Shown here: positions 49,394 through 61,814 of the stretch, piece after piece | How positions within the stretch are numbered: the first letter of the stretch is position 1 | Layout of the letters: each line of letters opens with the position of its first letter | DNA from: Symbiodinium natans | Taxonomy: Eukaryota > Sar > Dinophyceae > Suessiales > Symbiodiniaceae | Assembly (NCBI GenBank): GCA_905221605.1 | Contig: CAJNDS010002513.1 | Location: 124,001-188,000 of the forward strand | Direction: 5' to 3' | Length of the DNA: 64,000 nt | Notes under the pieces: model-generated | The model's database searches: none | Told to the model about the DNA's origin: nothing | Seen by the model: only the letters and a program-made list of their open reading frames with translations | Made by a program: the position numbers and the translations under genes

Positions 49394-50710
49394 TCAACTG
49401 CTGAGGGTCCCTTCTGCCGTGGACGCCACGACTAGACCAACGATCAGACCGTAGAGACCCAGAGCCTTTGCCATCCAAGTGCAGGCTTTCGAGGGGGCCA
49501 CCGGTATTATAGTCATAACCCATAACACATTTCGGCATCTCGGCAAGCTAAGTACATGCATGAGTTACAGCTCAAGTCAAGTTGTGGTAGAAAGCAGCAA
49601 TGTCGGCAGTGCCTCTGCAAAGATCAAGATCAAGATCATCCCGACCTGCTCCACTCCGAGCATGGAAGCAGAAACACCCTCGCGAGTCATTCCGACGCCT
49701 CAAGCCTCGACTAAAGACGCACCGCATGGCTCTGCCGAGCCGCGAAGAGACGTGGCTGCTGAGCATTGGCCCGGACACCAGCATCGCCCACGATGCCGAT
49801 GGCCAGACCCGCAGCCAGGGAGCTCATGCCCACTGTGAGGCCTGGGGGCTGCTGAGACTGAGGACAGGAAAAAGGACTGAAGCGACTATAGGCTTCGCTG
49901 CCGCAAGGCTGAGGGTTGAGGTGTTGGTGTATGCACTTCATGGCTCCTGCTCCCAAGTGCGCGTAGCCCGAGTAAGCAGAGTAGTTGGCCGCATCCATTT
50001 TGCCATTTATGATCACCGCTGTGATGAGGCCTGGGGCAAAAGACAAGTTTCACGCTCTGCGGCTCTATGATGCTCTTGGCTCGTTCTCTGCACTCCATTC
50101 TGCTTGACCCAACTGACGCATGACGTATCTGAACATGCGGCCCATAGCGGGCATCAAGCTTTGGATGGAGTTGGAGTTGAGGCTTCAACGTCTTTAAGGC
50201 CAAAGCCGTAGATGCCGAGCACACCCGCCATGACCACTGGAATGATGGACTTCATGATCATATCAGGGCGCATGACGCCCATAGAGGCGATCCCAACGCC
50301 CGACTTCGCCGTTCCATATGCCTCGGAACCGAGAATCATGGTCCGGCACTCAGCCTACTTCTGCTTGCTTTACCAGCCTAAACGCAAGATGAGGACGGGT
50401 AGAGAAGAAAAGTGCGATCAAGAGCGCGCGCCGGTAGGATGCAACTCATTCTACTGCTCCTGAACCGCCATCTTCGACGTTTTACGATGTCGGTGGCAGT
50501 GGGCATGTATGCTCGTTCACTTTCCCGGAAATGCCTCCCTCTTTTATACAATGGGACTTCTACAACTTCCTCTGCGACCTCGATGCTGCGCCCAGGTTGG
50601 CGAAAACCAACGCGGATGTGACCCCCATGAAGCCAAAGAAGGCGGAAGAGGGGTCCTCGAGTTTCCGCAAGAACTGCTCGCATCACTTCTGTGCTACGCA
50701 ATGCCATCAT
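49394..50710 (-). CDS. ATP6V0C: V-type H+-ATPase 16-kDa proteolipid subunit c (six exons)
   Basis: Subunit c forms the rotating membrane ring of the V-ATPase that acidifies vacuoles. Exons: 50,710-50,587; 50,321-50,207; 50,030-49,947; 49,841-49,744; 49,645-49,613; 49,465-49,394. Recognisable blocks in order are [91 protein letters not shown] and [13 protein letters not shown]. They give four membrane helices; the E of LIFAE is the proton-carrying glutamate. Exons 2-6 join without a phase error. Donors are GC, GC, GA, GC and GC; every acceptor is AG. In exon 1 the reading frame from the ATG ([15 protein letters not shown]) meets LEDPSSAF only if one A of the triplet at 50,662-50,664 is absent. 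Otherwise an AG at 50,674-50,675 would be an acceptor for an unseen first exon. The gene may be functional, or carry a real or sequencing-made frameshift. Confidence 0.92.
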
Positions 50711-52499
50711 CCTGCCTTCAATCTCATTCAATACTTCAGGCAGATCCGAGGTGCGCAAGGCTGCATGGTGCCACGAGGTTCAAGTAAAAGCAACTGCGGC
50801 GGACGGAACTGCGCAATGGCGGAGACGGCTAAGAGCCCAAAATTGAAATGGCCACAAAGGCATGCACAGACCGACAGGAAGAGTTTAGAATCGGAACATC
50901 TGCATCAGCTACCCCACCGCTCGAAGCTGCAGCGATGCAAGGTTGTGTTCGTGCTGTTCCGGCTTCTGCCCGTGTGTTGTCACGGGATTTGTTTTTTGCG
51001 TTGTCTCCCAACCCTCCACAGCCTGCAGGTAGCATCTGTTTTGGACATGTGCTGGGTAGCTCCACGACAGCCGCTTTCATCAGCGCAATAGGCGTAGCCT
51101 AGGATCAAAGCAGACCAGATGCACTGCGCACGTGACCGAACTATCTCTGTCATCACAGCGTGGATCCACCAACAAATGAGGACATGAGCACAAGCCGAAA
51201 AATGTAACAACCAGACGATTGCAGCATGCCCCTCTGTTGTTTCAACTCTGAAGAGTCGAGGCTTGAGTCAGAAAATGGTGAGGGTCTGACTGCTTGGGAT
51301 AGGTTAAATGGTGCGTTGATCGCGCCAGCAACTGCCCTGATGCTGATGCTTCATCGTGTCATACCATCAGTGCCGACTGGCTTGCGGTCTGGCACTCGAC
51401 TTGCGAAAGAATTCGCAAGCTTCTCAGGGTCCATCGAATGGCATGTGCTGCTTCATTAGCCAGGAGGCTGATGGCGAAGCCATTGCGAACTGTAGCTGCC
51501 TTTTAAGCAATGCAGTGTGAAAGCAAGTCAGCTGATTTCTGGTAGTCTCCCGACATTGGTCTCTACGTGCAAAGGCGAACCGACTGGGAACGGCAGCCCA
51601 ATGTGGTCATGACAGCAGGGTTTGCCGTTTGTTTCCAGCAAGCAAACAAGCCCTGCTTCGCATGGCATGGAGCATGCCTTGTTGGAGCCAGCAGAATGCA
51701 ATGTCCATCCATCGTGCCATGCCACATCTCCAAACCGCCTGCCAAGTCGCAGAGAACACTCTTACATCGGCATGGCAAGCAGCCACAGCTGCAGGTGACA
51801 AGGTCATCGCCGGCAACTAGTTTGCTGAGCTTCTTTTCAAATTCATTCATTCGTTCACATCCCAGCCAAGGCGCAAGTGGTCGTCTTGCTCTACCCTGGC
51901 CGGCGGGTACGATGAAAGTTCAGTTCAACCTATGTACCCTGGCCATGGAGAACTGGCCAAACAAAAACATCGGGTGAAAGGTGGCACCCTTAGCCATACC
52001 CAGCTTAAAGATCAAAGTCCAGAGATCAACACAATGAAATAAGGATCAGCACCAGATCAATCCAAGGCTGTATACCCTTTGTTCTTACTTAGGAGCACTA
52101 CATTTCCTCGAGATTCCGATGCATTACCCGACCTTCCTCAGAGAAGTTCCAACCCCTTCCCGTTTGCAAGCAGACTGAGCGGCTTAAGAAGGTTGCGGTC
52201 TGTCCATCATGAGCATGATGAGGGGAGGGGGGGGTGCCTACATTGATAAAACAGAGCGCCGCCCTCCCCCCCCCCAATTTACAGGATCCCCCCCCCAACC
52301 TCATCTTGGATTGGTTGAATTTGAAGAGGAAACCCTGTATCTTCCGAATTTTTCAATAGCGCAGTGAAACCTTTATTTTCGAAGACCAATATTTCCTCTA
52401 TCTCTAAAAAGGAAAACCTCCAAACTCTAGGAGGGCTAAAGGCCTTTCTCTGAAAATAGAGGAAACAAAAAATGAACTTTCACTGATGATAGCGAGGGA
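50711..52499. other. Intergenic DNA, no supported gene
   Basis: No recognisable protein. G/C runs occur near 52,217-52,300. Confidence 0.5.
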
Positions 52500-52655
52500 T
52501 AAGTGGGAGGAGGGGGAGGGATGGAGCGGGAGGGATGGAGGAGGAGGGATGGAGGGGGAGAGATGGAAGGGAGAGGGATGGAGGGGGAGGGATGGAGGGG
52601 GAGGGATGGAGGAGGAGGAGGAGTGGAGGGGCAAAACAGGAGGGGGAAGGAGCGG
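52500..52655. repeat. GGAGGGATGGAG purine-rich minisatellite
   Basis: Irregular 11-13-bp units of GGAGGGATGGAG type. Both strands give biased frames (Pro/Ser/His or Gly/Glu/Arg). Confidence 0.88.
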
Positions 52656-53309
52656 CTGACCAAAAACGCGCACGAACTTATGGTGAGTGTTGAGCCTTCA
52701 CCATGTATCTCTCGTCTAGTTACTTTAGGTCGACACAACAATGGCTTGCTGAGCTTCTAGGTAAGCCTGAATATTGATGATCCTCACAGGCCGTCCTTGA
52801 GGTGAGAAACCAGGCAAACTCCCAGCCCCATAGCGACGCCAGAAGCGTTTCGAACCAGTTGTACCTTAAAGCCAAGATGCTGCGTGATTGGCATGCGGAC
52901 CAATGATCAAGCCAGACACAGGCAAAAGGGCATCCTAGGGTCCTAGAGTTCGAGCTGAGATCAGGAGGCGCTCTCTTCATGCAGGCTCGAAGCTCTCGGC
53001 GGTGCGTGCCGAGAAGGTATCCTTGAAAGGAGCCACAAAGGGTTTTGCGAATGCATGGATGTATATGCATGTGGGACAATACTGTTCCGTGCCACTCCCT
53101 GCGCATGCGCATTCTATGTGAGCTCGTTTAATGCTGCAAGCATCGCAACGTGCCGAAGTCTTTGTCCATTGCAACGAGGGGAATCCAAGCGTGCACGGTC
53201 CGAATGCCTGAGCACGGTTCGAGTCTTACAAGAAGCAAGGAACTCCAAACAAAGACCCAGTTGCGGAGTACCCTGGGACAAAGAAGGTCAACCTGTGAAG
53301 GTCGAATTC

Positions 53310-53340
<31 letters not shown>

Positions 53341-53563
53341 TGTATGTAAACCCCAAAAGGCTAAAGGTTACCTACTCTCTATATATATATATATACCCCA
53401 AAAGGTTATAAAAGGCTTACCTACTCAGCTACTTAAATTAAGAAGAACCCGGCAAAGCCCCAGAGGCCTGCATGCAGGCCTTGGAGGCCGATCGCCTCAT
53501 CGTCCCGGTGCCAGTGCGTCTCGGGATCCCCGGGATCCTCTTGCCATCTTTGTTGAGGCTGTT

Positions 53564-53672
53564 GGGGGTTTAGGGTTTAGGTTTTTTGTTTTAGGGTTTG
53601 GGGTTTAGGGTTTAATCGCTCACACTCGGACAAGCCAGGCGAGGCATTCAAGGTTCAGGGTTTAGGGTTTAG
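53564..53672. repeat. Two internal telomere-type tracts
   Basis: TTTAGGG-type units at 53,564-53,614 and 53,652-53,672, with degenerate units between. A palindromic element follows immediately. Confidence 0.85.
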
Positions 53673-53674
53673 TT

Positions 53675-53780
53675 GGGGGTTTCCCGGAAAATGGGGGGGG
53701 GTACCCTTTTGGGGGTGCCTGTAAGAAGATTATATAGTACTTTGGGGTATATTGGGCACCCCTATTTTGGGAAATGCCCC
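53675..53780. repeat. Palindromic element, GGGGTTTCC family (copy 1)
   Basis: The left arm GGGGGTTTCCCGGAAAAT is mirrored by the right arm, whose complement reads GGGGCATTTCCCAAAATAGG. The next inner part (GGGGTGCC / GGCACCCC) also pairs. About 106 bp, non-coding. Confidence 0.7.
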
Positions 53781-54198
53781 GTTATAGGCTGCTTGTGAAG
53801 CAGGTGTCCTTGGAGAAGCCACGGTCCATCAAGATGCAAAGCTTCTGTGTGCCGGCGAAGGTCGAAGCCTCTAAGACTCTGCCGCGCGCCGGCTCTCTGG
53901 TGGGGGACAAGCTTCTGATTCTTTGGCTCTCACACGCAATGGACCCAAAACCTTCAACCCTTTTAGATGATTGGGCTGATTGGATGGCATTCCTCCAGGC
54001 CGCCCTGCGTTCGTGTCCCCGACCCCCCCCCCCCACCCCCAAAGCCTGTCGCCACAGAGCGCCCGTCTCCTTGCTCACGAAGTCGTTCACCGTTCCTGTG
54101 GGTGCAGGAATTTCCTCCCGGGGTTCAATCCCATCCAGCCAATCTAGTGGAGCCAAGTTGGGGGTTTTTTTTCACGCACCTAGCGACTGCTCCGAAAA

Positions 54199-54230
54199 GG
54201 GTTCAGGGTTTAGGGCTTACGGCTTTAGGT
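54199..54230. repeat. Degenerate telomere-type repeat
   Basis: GGGTTCAGGGTTTAGGGCTTA and similar units. Confidence 0.75.
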
Positions 54231-54412
54231 TCTTTTCTTGATCTCGTTCTCCGGGGAGGGAAAATCGAACAGTTCAAAAAAGAACGACAGACAACCCTAA
54301 ACTCTGAGCCCTGCACTTATTATTGAATCCCAACGAAACCACGAATGGGGTGAACCACAAACAAACAACCAACGAAAGCACGGAGGCGAGGAATTTAATC
54401 ACGAACCAAATC

Positions 54413-54795
54413 CTAGCCCCAGGAAAGAAAATACGGCTCGAGACAAGGAGCTTCAAAGATCAAAGGGCCGTGGCCCTTTGTCGTGGCCCTTTGTAACACA
54501 ATCTGCTCTCCTTTGTGACTCCATGGTGCGGCTGGGGTGCCATCCAATTCATGCACGGCGAAGGTGAAGCGGACTTCCTTTGGATTGCTTGGACACAGTT
54601 GACGAATCCTGATTGGGTCATGAGTGTGCAAACTTTGAGATCCTTGGACCCATCATCGCCGAAAGCTCGTCGACCATGCTCGGACAGCAAAGTCTCCAGT
54701 CTAGCCTTTGCGAGACATGGCCAGACGCAGCAGACATCAAGACATCCGTAGTAGAAAGCCCCGAAGTCCATCAGCAGCCCAGCTACTGCCACTGA
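54413..54795 (-). CDS. Candidate exons of an unidentified gene
   Basis: One minus frame (about 54,795-54,630) gives a hydrophobic, Cys-containing start (LMDFGAFYYGCLDVCCVW) followed by a charged segment. A second frame (54,631-54,413) continues protein-like with PKEVRFTFAVHELDGTPAAP to a stop. A frame change between them would need an intron or a break that I could not locate. No family is recognised. Confidence 0.25.
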
Positions 54796-55048
54796 ATGTA
54801 ACTCTTGTGCTGGCAAAAGTTGTCCTGAGCTTGAGCTGGCGAGAGGGGGGGGGGGGGGTAATTGGGAGAACACTAAAACCCGAGGGCGTGTGCAAAGATT
54901 TCCTGCCACGTGGCGGGTTATCGCCCACCCAGTGTTCCGAAAATCCTGCACCAATCCCACCTCGAAGGCAGACTGGACCCAAAAGATCATGGAAGTGTAA
55001 GAGCAACAGCCTGTGGGAGAAAGATGTCTCATGTTAGCTTTAGCAACT

Positions 55049-55150
55049 GGGGGTTTACGAAAATTAAGGAGCCCCAAAACGGACCCCCAAATAGTAGGAT
55101 TCCCTTATAATAAGGACCCCAATAAGGTGCCCCTAATTTCGGAAACCCCC
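55049..55150. repeat. Palindromic element, GGGGTTTCC family (copy 2)
   Basis: The left arm GGGGGTTTACGAAAATTA pairs with the right arm, whose complement reads GGGGGTTTCCGAAATTAGGG. The layout resembles the element at 53,675. Confidence 0.7.
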
Positions 55151-55640
55151 AAGTAGACGTCAGTCTGTTGACACCTGCCGAGCATGAGACCAGCATGAGA
55201 CCAGGCCCGCGCCTCCCCTTTCACAGTCAGGGAGGCCAAGGTCAGCCACAGGGAACAAAGGGAAACCATGGCAGGCGAACGTTTAAGGTAGCTCAGCAGC
55301 TAAGAATGCTCTGATCTGATCTGAAACTTCTGCACTTCTGAAAGCTCTAATCACCTTGTATTGACCTTGCAGCTTGCTTGAATCTGCAGTCTCAAGTCCA
55401 GTCTGCATTCTTGCAAGCGGTTCCATGCACCAACAGATTGAATCGTGCTGTGGTCTGCTCGCAAACTGAACTGAACTGATGGGCAACTCCTAGAGAACTT
55501 AGATCTTCGGTCTACTTAGATCTTCGGTCTGAGGCCACCGCGGGCAAGCCTCCCACCAACCTGGGCATCCATCATGCACCGGCCACTCCATGCCAGGAAT
55601 GAACATCCCTCCGGAACAAACCCTAAAATCTGAAGCAAGG

Positions 55641-55763
55641 TAGGGGATAGGATTAGGGGGACCCTTGGGGATATAGACCCTCTGAATAAGGTCCCTGTTT
55701 AAGAGAGCCAGAAGAGGGTTAAGAAGGGGTTCCCTTTTAAGGGTCCCCCTTATCCTACCTATA
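55641..55763. repeat. Palindromic element, GGATTAGGGGGACCCTT type
   Basis: The left arm (55,641-55,666) contains GGATTAGGGGGACCCTT. The right arm (55,739-55,763) contains its inverse, AAGGGTCCCCCTTATCC. The spacer is about 70 bp. Confidence 0.7.
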
Positions 55764-55908
55764 GGACAAGGGTAAAGGGATCTTGGTGCCAGCTCGTGTT
55801 TCTGTCTGGCTGTTGACCCTAAAGCCCTTATAAAGCACTGCGGGGCTAATTCCAAGGCGGGTGCTGCTGTATGATTCCTCGGTGGCGTCCATGAACAAGT
55901 CGAGGTAC

Positions 55909-56018
55909 CTTGCAAACAAGGACCAACTCAGACACCGTGTGGCCGTGCTTTGCCGCCTGCTTCGTAACTTTCTGCCAAGCCGCTTGGAGCTTGCATCTGT
56001 CCATGATGCTGGTGACAC
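55909..56018 (-). CDS. Candidate internal exon of an unidentified gene
   Basis: A 110-bp stretch preceded by CTTGGCAG and followed by GTACCT, both good splice signals. In one frame it encodes 36 codons of helix-like sequence, including KLQAAWQKVTKQAAKHGHTV, with G/C-rich third positions. Neighbouring frames also look partly protein-like, so the exon limits may differ. No family is recognised. Confidence 0.32.
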
Positions 56019-56895
56019 CTGCCAAGATCGAGCACGATGCTGCCCGTCATGCCGCCGATGCCACACACGAAAGCCAAGTGACTCGTGCTGCGGGCAGCAG
56101 ATCGGAGTAGTTGAGTGGGACTGCCCAAGGTGACTTTGTCTATGTCACGCCTTCTCGTAAATGGAGAGCCTAGGCCGACACGCCCACATATCTGCACATC
56201 AGTTCATTCACACTATAGCCATCCAGCCACGCTAGCCTCTTAGCCCGTGTCTGAGACTATCTGCAGTAAGCTGCGAAGAACTATTCCTTGCAAGACTCCC
56301 AGGAGCGTCTTTGTGGCAACCATTCAGGCAAGAGACCAGAAGCTTTGAAATGTCTCAGGAACGGAGCCTTGCATGACATGGTGCTCGAGGAACCGCGGGT
56401 CCCCTTAGCATGGACTGAGTGTGCTGCCACTTTGGCCAATCGATGCCATACACAGTGCCCTCAGCCATCAAAGTGTGGCAGAGGGCATCCGAGTCCTTAT
56501 GTGATATACTTGCTGGCCTGCATGTAAATGAAGCAAGGCTCGTTCGCAGGCTGGCGAATGCACACTGGCGTTCAGTCACTCACAAACGTTCCATCAAAAG
56601 CGTCTCTCACCAACAATAAGCCCCCAGCAGCGTTTACACAGTCATAGTCAGGGAAGAGCGGCCCCTCCAGTGGCATGACTGGGACGAGCCCCATCGTGAC
56701 CTGTGGTGAGCAGGTGCCAGATCTGACGGGCTCCTGGATCTAATTCGATCAAACCTGACTTTACTGTTCCGGGACACGACACGGCACATCAATGCTATCA
56801 GCTATCAGAAGCAGCCCGAGCAAAACTGTTGCATTCCCTTGCAGAGCGCCCCCCCCCCCCCCCCCCTCGCGGTCTGAGATGTAGGTACATGTCGC

Positions 56896-57128
56896 TATTA
56901 TAATCCCTATGAAGGACTGCTGGTAGAATAGGGAGTACTAAGTATGTACAAGTGCAGTACAGACTCGTGTTTGGACCACCCGGCAGCAACAGCACCGTGT
57001 GGCCTGGGCCATAGCTGGGGCCAAGAGAAGCCGCTGCCAACCTCCAAAACAAACTGAAAGCATGGAACTTTTCCAACAGTCCTTAATAGGGATTATAGTA
57101 CCCCTATTACAATCCCTATAAAGGACTG
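56896..57128. repeat. Palindromic element, CAGTCCTTAAT family (one half plus a full hairpin)
   Basis: At 57,077-57,128 the arm CAGTCCTTAATAGGGATTAT is followed after four bases by its inverse with three mismatches. At 56,896-56,919 a single half (TATTATAATCCCTATGAAGG) repeats the right arm, and similarity continues for about 15 bp. The family is shared with 11,114-11,208. Confidence 0.72.
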
Positions 57129-57559
57129 CTAGTAGAATAGAGAACATCCCAACATTGAGCTATTGTTGGCGACAGGCAAAGCTATCAACTCGTGCTTACA
57201 GTGTCCGCCTGGCCTGAACCGTGCTCCGAGCGGCGCGACATCTTACTCCATGGCGAAGTCGCAAGTCCAGGTTTCCGTCTGGCTTGCTCGAACGGGGGTG
57301 GGGTGGGGGCGTTTCTCTGCGTAATCGCCGGTTCAAAGAATAGAACAACAAGGCCATCTTCTGCATGTCGACAATCTGGCTCCACACGTGGGCAGCAGAT
57401 GCGAACATTGAAGAGGACATGCCCTGAACTGTATGACTGTATGTAGAAAGAACATGCCCTGCGTGCAACTACGTTCATCCTTTTCCTTCCGCTCTTGTCC
57501 ATACTTAAATAAATGCAGTCCAGGTATGGATACTTGTCTCGGCTGCGAGTGTGGACTGG

Positions 57560-57910
57560 CTACGTGGTTCTGCGCAAGACCAGGTATGTGTTCAAGAGTT
57601 TACACTGAGCTTCTTGTCTGACAAGGATCTCCTCCAGGCAAGGGTAAAGTCCGTAGGCAAATCCCAGCCGCGCAACTAATTCTTGAGCACGTTCTCCTGC
57701 AGCACACGTTTTGCCTGTACACTGTACGTTTTGCCGACATTTCGTCCGCTTGCAGCATGACATGGCGTATCCAAGATTCTTCAAGCGCTTGGAAAACCAT
57801 GGCATTCGAAAGTACTGGGTCTCCGACATCTCCTAGACATGATCCGCCTCACTCATCTCAAACTCCAACTCGGCCAACCGGCTCTGCATGGCCTCAGCCC
57901 AACTCGGCCA
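57560..57910 (-). CDS. Candidate exons of an unidentified gene
   Basis: The minus strand gives a coiled-coil-like stretch (AEAMQSRLAELEFEMSEADH) near 57,900-57,840. This is followed by a helix-rich segment (MVFQALEESWIRHVMLQADE) and then a stretch containing RAQELVARLGFAYGLYPCLE before a stop at 57,560. They lie in different frames, so introns are required. No family is recognised. Confidence 0.25.
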
Positions 57911-58129
57911 GACACAGACGCATGCACTGGAACAACTGCTAGTCTCTTCCTCTAGATGTAAAACCCTCATACGCACAAACCCTTTGAAAAAACCCTCCAG
58001 GCCCTCTCCGGAATTAAGGGGGGGTGCGGGGGTGGAATTCAATTCGAGGGGCTGAGGGTTTCTTTGAGGGTGTGGGCCCAGTTTCACGACATCACTGTCG
58101 GTCACCCTAAGAAAACCCAAGGGTAGCCG

Positions 58130-59364
58130 TGGGGGCCGAAAAAAGCAGAGCTAGGCTTCGACTCGACCACGACCATCGACGACAGCGACGATGCCCACAA
58201 AAAAAAGGAACTACTGTACCACGAGCAACGGTGACTAATTCCTGACAGCAACCAGCACCATAACTTCCCACCCGCTAGTGGAAAGCTGTGGCAGACAGAT
58301 CGACGTTGCCAGAAGCGCGCTGTTCATGTCACATGGGTTGCCCGCGAGGCGAGCCCCGCACTGTCAGCACATCGGCTTCTGATGGCTGCCTCTGAGCAGG
58401 AGATTGCGTCTGAGCGCAGAGAACACACCAATGCAACATCATGCAACCGACCTCAGTTAACCCTTGTCACCAGAACAATTCTCCTGTGCAACAGTAATAA
58501 CTAATATTGGCAAGGCAACTCCCCCCAAGGCAACCCCCCCACCCTGGCCCCAGAACCCACCTCAATGTAACAGTCTATCCAGCTCAGGCTTGGCCATTAA
58601 CATCTTCTTCTACGAGTACTGCGCCTACTGGCAGTAGGGCTACGGTATACAAGCATTATGAGGCTCTTATGGTCTTAAGGTGCGTTGAAGCACTTGCCCC
58701 TTGCTGCTTCTTCTTTCTTCAGATCTTTCGGGCTTTAGATTTAAGCATGTCGGGTTGGCTGTAGGTACGTCTTGGCGAACTCCGCCAGCCTGGGCTGAAG
58801 ATGGCCCTGATCTAAATACCGGCATGCACCAGCACTCTGAGCCAAGATGATAGGGGCGAAATCACACAACTTCACAAAGACAGGAAGAGATTGGAAGCAG
58901 CGTGCTGCCAGGTGGCGCTGGCCGGAGAGAAGCTTCCAGCAACGCCCGGGCCTTCAAAGCCAGTGCTGGCCTGACAGACTCTTCCTGAAGACGTCCCGGT
59001 GGACCACATCAAGAAGTGTCAGGCCACGGAGATTTCAGCAAACTCAAATAAACCTTCTGTTTTCGGCACAGAACTTGGCAGAGAAAGTTCAAATTCGTGA
59101 CTCCTGCTCTCAATGGCCCACCTTGGCAAGAGCGGTGGCTCTGCAGAAGCCTTTCCAGCGGTTGAGTGATCGAGCTTGGGCGCTCTTTCATACCAAAGAA
59201 CATGACGGAAGGTCATATTTGCCGGTTACTCTTGCCGGAATGTGCTCGTAAACGGCCCACATTATGTATATATATATATATGTGTGTGTATTTTCAAGTC
59301 CACCAACGATTTCCGCCGTCCTGCACGCTCTACAGCGGGAGGGTCCTTGCTTTGCCTCTACACA
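58130..59364. other. Intergenic DNA, no supported gene
   Basis: No recognisable protein; a TA/TG dinucleotide run lies at 59,266-59,290. Confidence 0.45.
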
Positions 59365-59830
59365 TCATGGCGCCTCTCCCACCTCAGCGGAGTCGTCATG
59401 GGCCGAGCCGCGCAAGGCAACGCATATTTGCTGCACCTCAGGCAAGTACAAACTCTGAACATCGAAAGCCAGGAAAGGACCAGCTGGCCTCATGGCGACA
59501 GTGCAGAGCGCACACTCTATCAGCTGGAGAATGCTACAGTAGGACCTGTGGGCAACAACATCAACAACCACCGGGCCGCGAGCACAAAGCCGCAAATCTT
59601 CCAACTGAGTGATCTCCCGCGTGAGATCCTTGCACGCGATGTCACTCAGAACCAGAATCAACGAACAAAAGTTGAAGGATTCGATGCAGATCCTCCATGT
59701 CAAGAACCTCCAGTTCTTGCCCGATCTTCGCTGGTCGATTTGAGGCTTCAAGCTGCCCACCCTTGACATTTGAGCTTTCTGAATCCAAGGAGTCTGCTGT
59801 TTTGCTTCCACTCGCCACAAGATTGTGTCG
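59365..59830 (-). CDS. Unidentified minus-strand open frames, possibly coding
   Basis: A long minus frame includes a Leu/Cys-rich segment (QLEDLRLCARGPVVVDVVAH). An overlapping frame reads KIGQELEVLDMEDLHRILQL. Both look protein-like, but only one can be used at each point and no splice sites were fixed. No family is recognised. Confidence 0.2.
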
Positions 59831-59916
59831 TGAGGGTTGGCCGGGTTGGCTACATGGAGAGAGCACATCCTTTTGTGCTGGAAGCGCAGGGATGAATGGC
59901 ATGTGGCCGTTCCCAA

Positions 59917-61750
59917 CCGAACAGTGCGTCGACGCGTTAAAAAGGCCTATACCTATAAAACGGGAACCCGGAAACCTTGCGCGAAACAGGGAGTGGGGGT
60001 TCGGAGCTTTAGGATTTTGCGGTACGTAGATTGAGCGTGTATGACGTTATGAGACTTAGGGTGAAGCAAGGGATATTAGGACGCTAGTGAGACACCCACA
60101 TGTCATCTAGAAAACTCTGCCAAAGTAGATCACATGCTGGAGAATTGCCTTGTGACAGGTCAGACCCAAAGACAGCTAGGCTAAGACTAAGGAAGATACC
60201 ATAGTAGAAAACTGCAACTGGCCACATACACGAAAACTGCTCTTCTCTACCTCGCTCAACTTCTGAACTTGAGGGAACGGACGGCACACATCGCCAAAAG
60301 CCCCAAAAGCACACGAGATCAAACCGCAAACAGCACACGGCAAAAAACACAAAAAATCAAACCACAACCATCAGCCGCCGGAGCAACTCAGACTTCAAAA
60401 CTGCACAAGAAAAAACAGCCTGAGTTGGCACAACACTCTCACAAAGTGCCTGCTAGTTTGCTTATTCAGGCCAGCAGTTTCGGTGGTCAAGGTCTAGGGC
60501 CCTTCCGACCCAACATGATTCTGAAGCCTCACGCGCGGCGTGGAGCTTTGTTGGCGAAGACTCCGGACTTGCGGAGGGTGCTGGGACCTGGCACTACACT
60601 ATTGCTGCAAGAGTCAGTGAACCTGAGAACCGTATAGTGCGATTAGTGCTATCATGAGAAGATGGATAGAGCCGAGCTCGAAGTGTGGGAGTTGGAGATT
60701 TCGAGATGACCTCGAATGCCTGTGAAAGCTTGACGCCATGCACCTGGCCAAGATGTTGCTCTGCCACTTCCTGTGGGACCTGCAAGGAAGCATCGCAGTT
60801 TCTTTAACGGCATGGGCACTTGATGCCGATCACGCCTTGAGACAAGCGCTCATAGGCGAAGTGCATGTCTGCGAGGAGGGCCTCGAAAGTATGCAGGAGA
60901 CGTGCTGAAACCCCGGAGCCCCCCGGAGCAAGATCAACGGGAAGCTGGGGTGACGGCGACATGGACAACGTACCTATCGCGGAGCTTCAGTCGTTCTAAG
61001 GAATCAGCCAACCGGAGTGCCCCCCAAGCTGACCAATGCAGTGGCTAGCAAAAACGCAGGCCTCCTGGACCTAGGCAAGGCGACAGGCCCTGGCAAACAC
61101 ACACACACACACACACAACAAGATTAGACTTAGAGAGGCGTAGGTGCAAAAACCTGCATCTGTCCACGACATCTGGAAGATCAATCGCAACTTGGCAGGC
61201 AGCTACAGGAAGCACGTCTGAGCTGCAAGTACAAAGCAGTCACAGCTCGTTTTGGCCTGACGAACACGAATTACACCAGACCTCGCTGTGCGGCAGGCCT
61301 CCAGCCACTGTTCCGGGGAGCTGCCGACCTAATCATTAGGCGCAGCCGCACCATGCGGTTTTCAGATGCAGCCAAGCAAACAAAAAGATATGATGGTATA
61401 GCATGCTCATGAACCTGCCCTGGTGGCACTAGCTCATACCCTTGTCATGCATCCAAGACTGTGACTAGGCTTTGCCGTCTGCTGCGCAATCAGCACTCAG
61501 CGGTGGGCGGTGTCAGCCTCTGGCTCGTCCAGCTCCTGGCGGGCTGGTCTTGTGCACAGTTCTGGTGAGTGCGGACGGCCAGATAAAGACAGGTGATGTG
61601 CAGATCGGGTCAGAGGTTCACCAAGGAGTCTGCATCCTTCGACATCATGGACGTGCGAAGTCGTCCCGGAACAATGTATTGTCGCATAATGGGATCCGAC
61701 ATGGACTTTGCTCCGAGGTCTGACGGCGCGAGTTCCGACTTCACTACTAG
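59917..61750. other. Intergenic DNA, no supported gene
   Basis: An AC run lies at 61,094-61,117. No recognisable protein. Confidence 0.45.
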
Positions 61751-61814
61751 TTTTTGCAACTCATGCAGGCTTCCAGCCCCCTCACCCAAGGCTCAGCAAT
61801 GCGTCTGCGGTATA

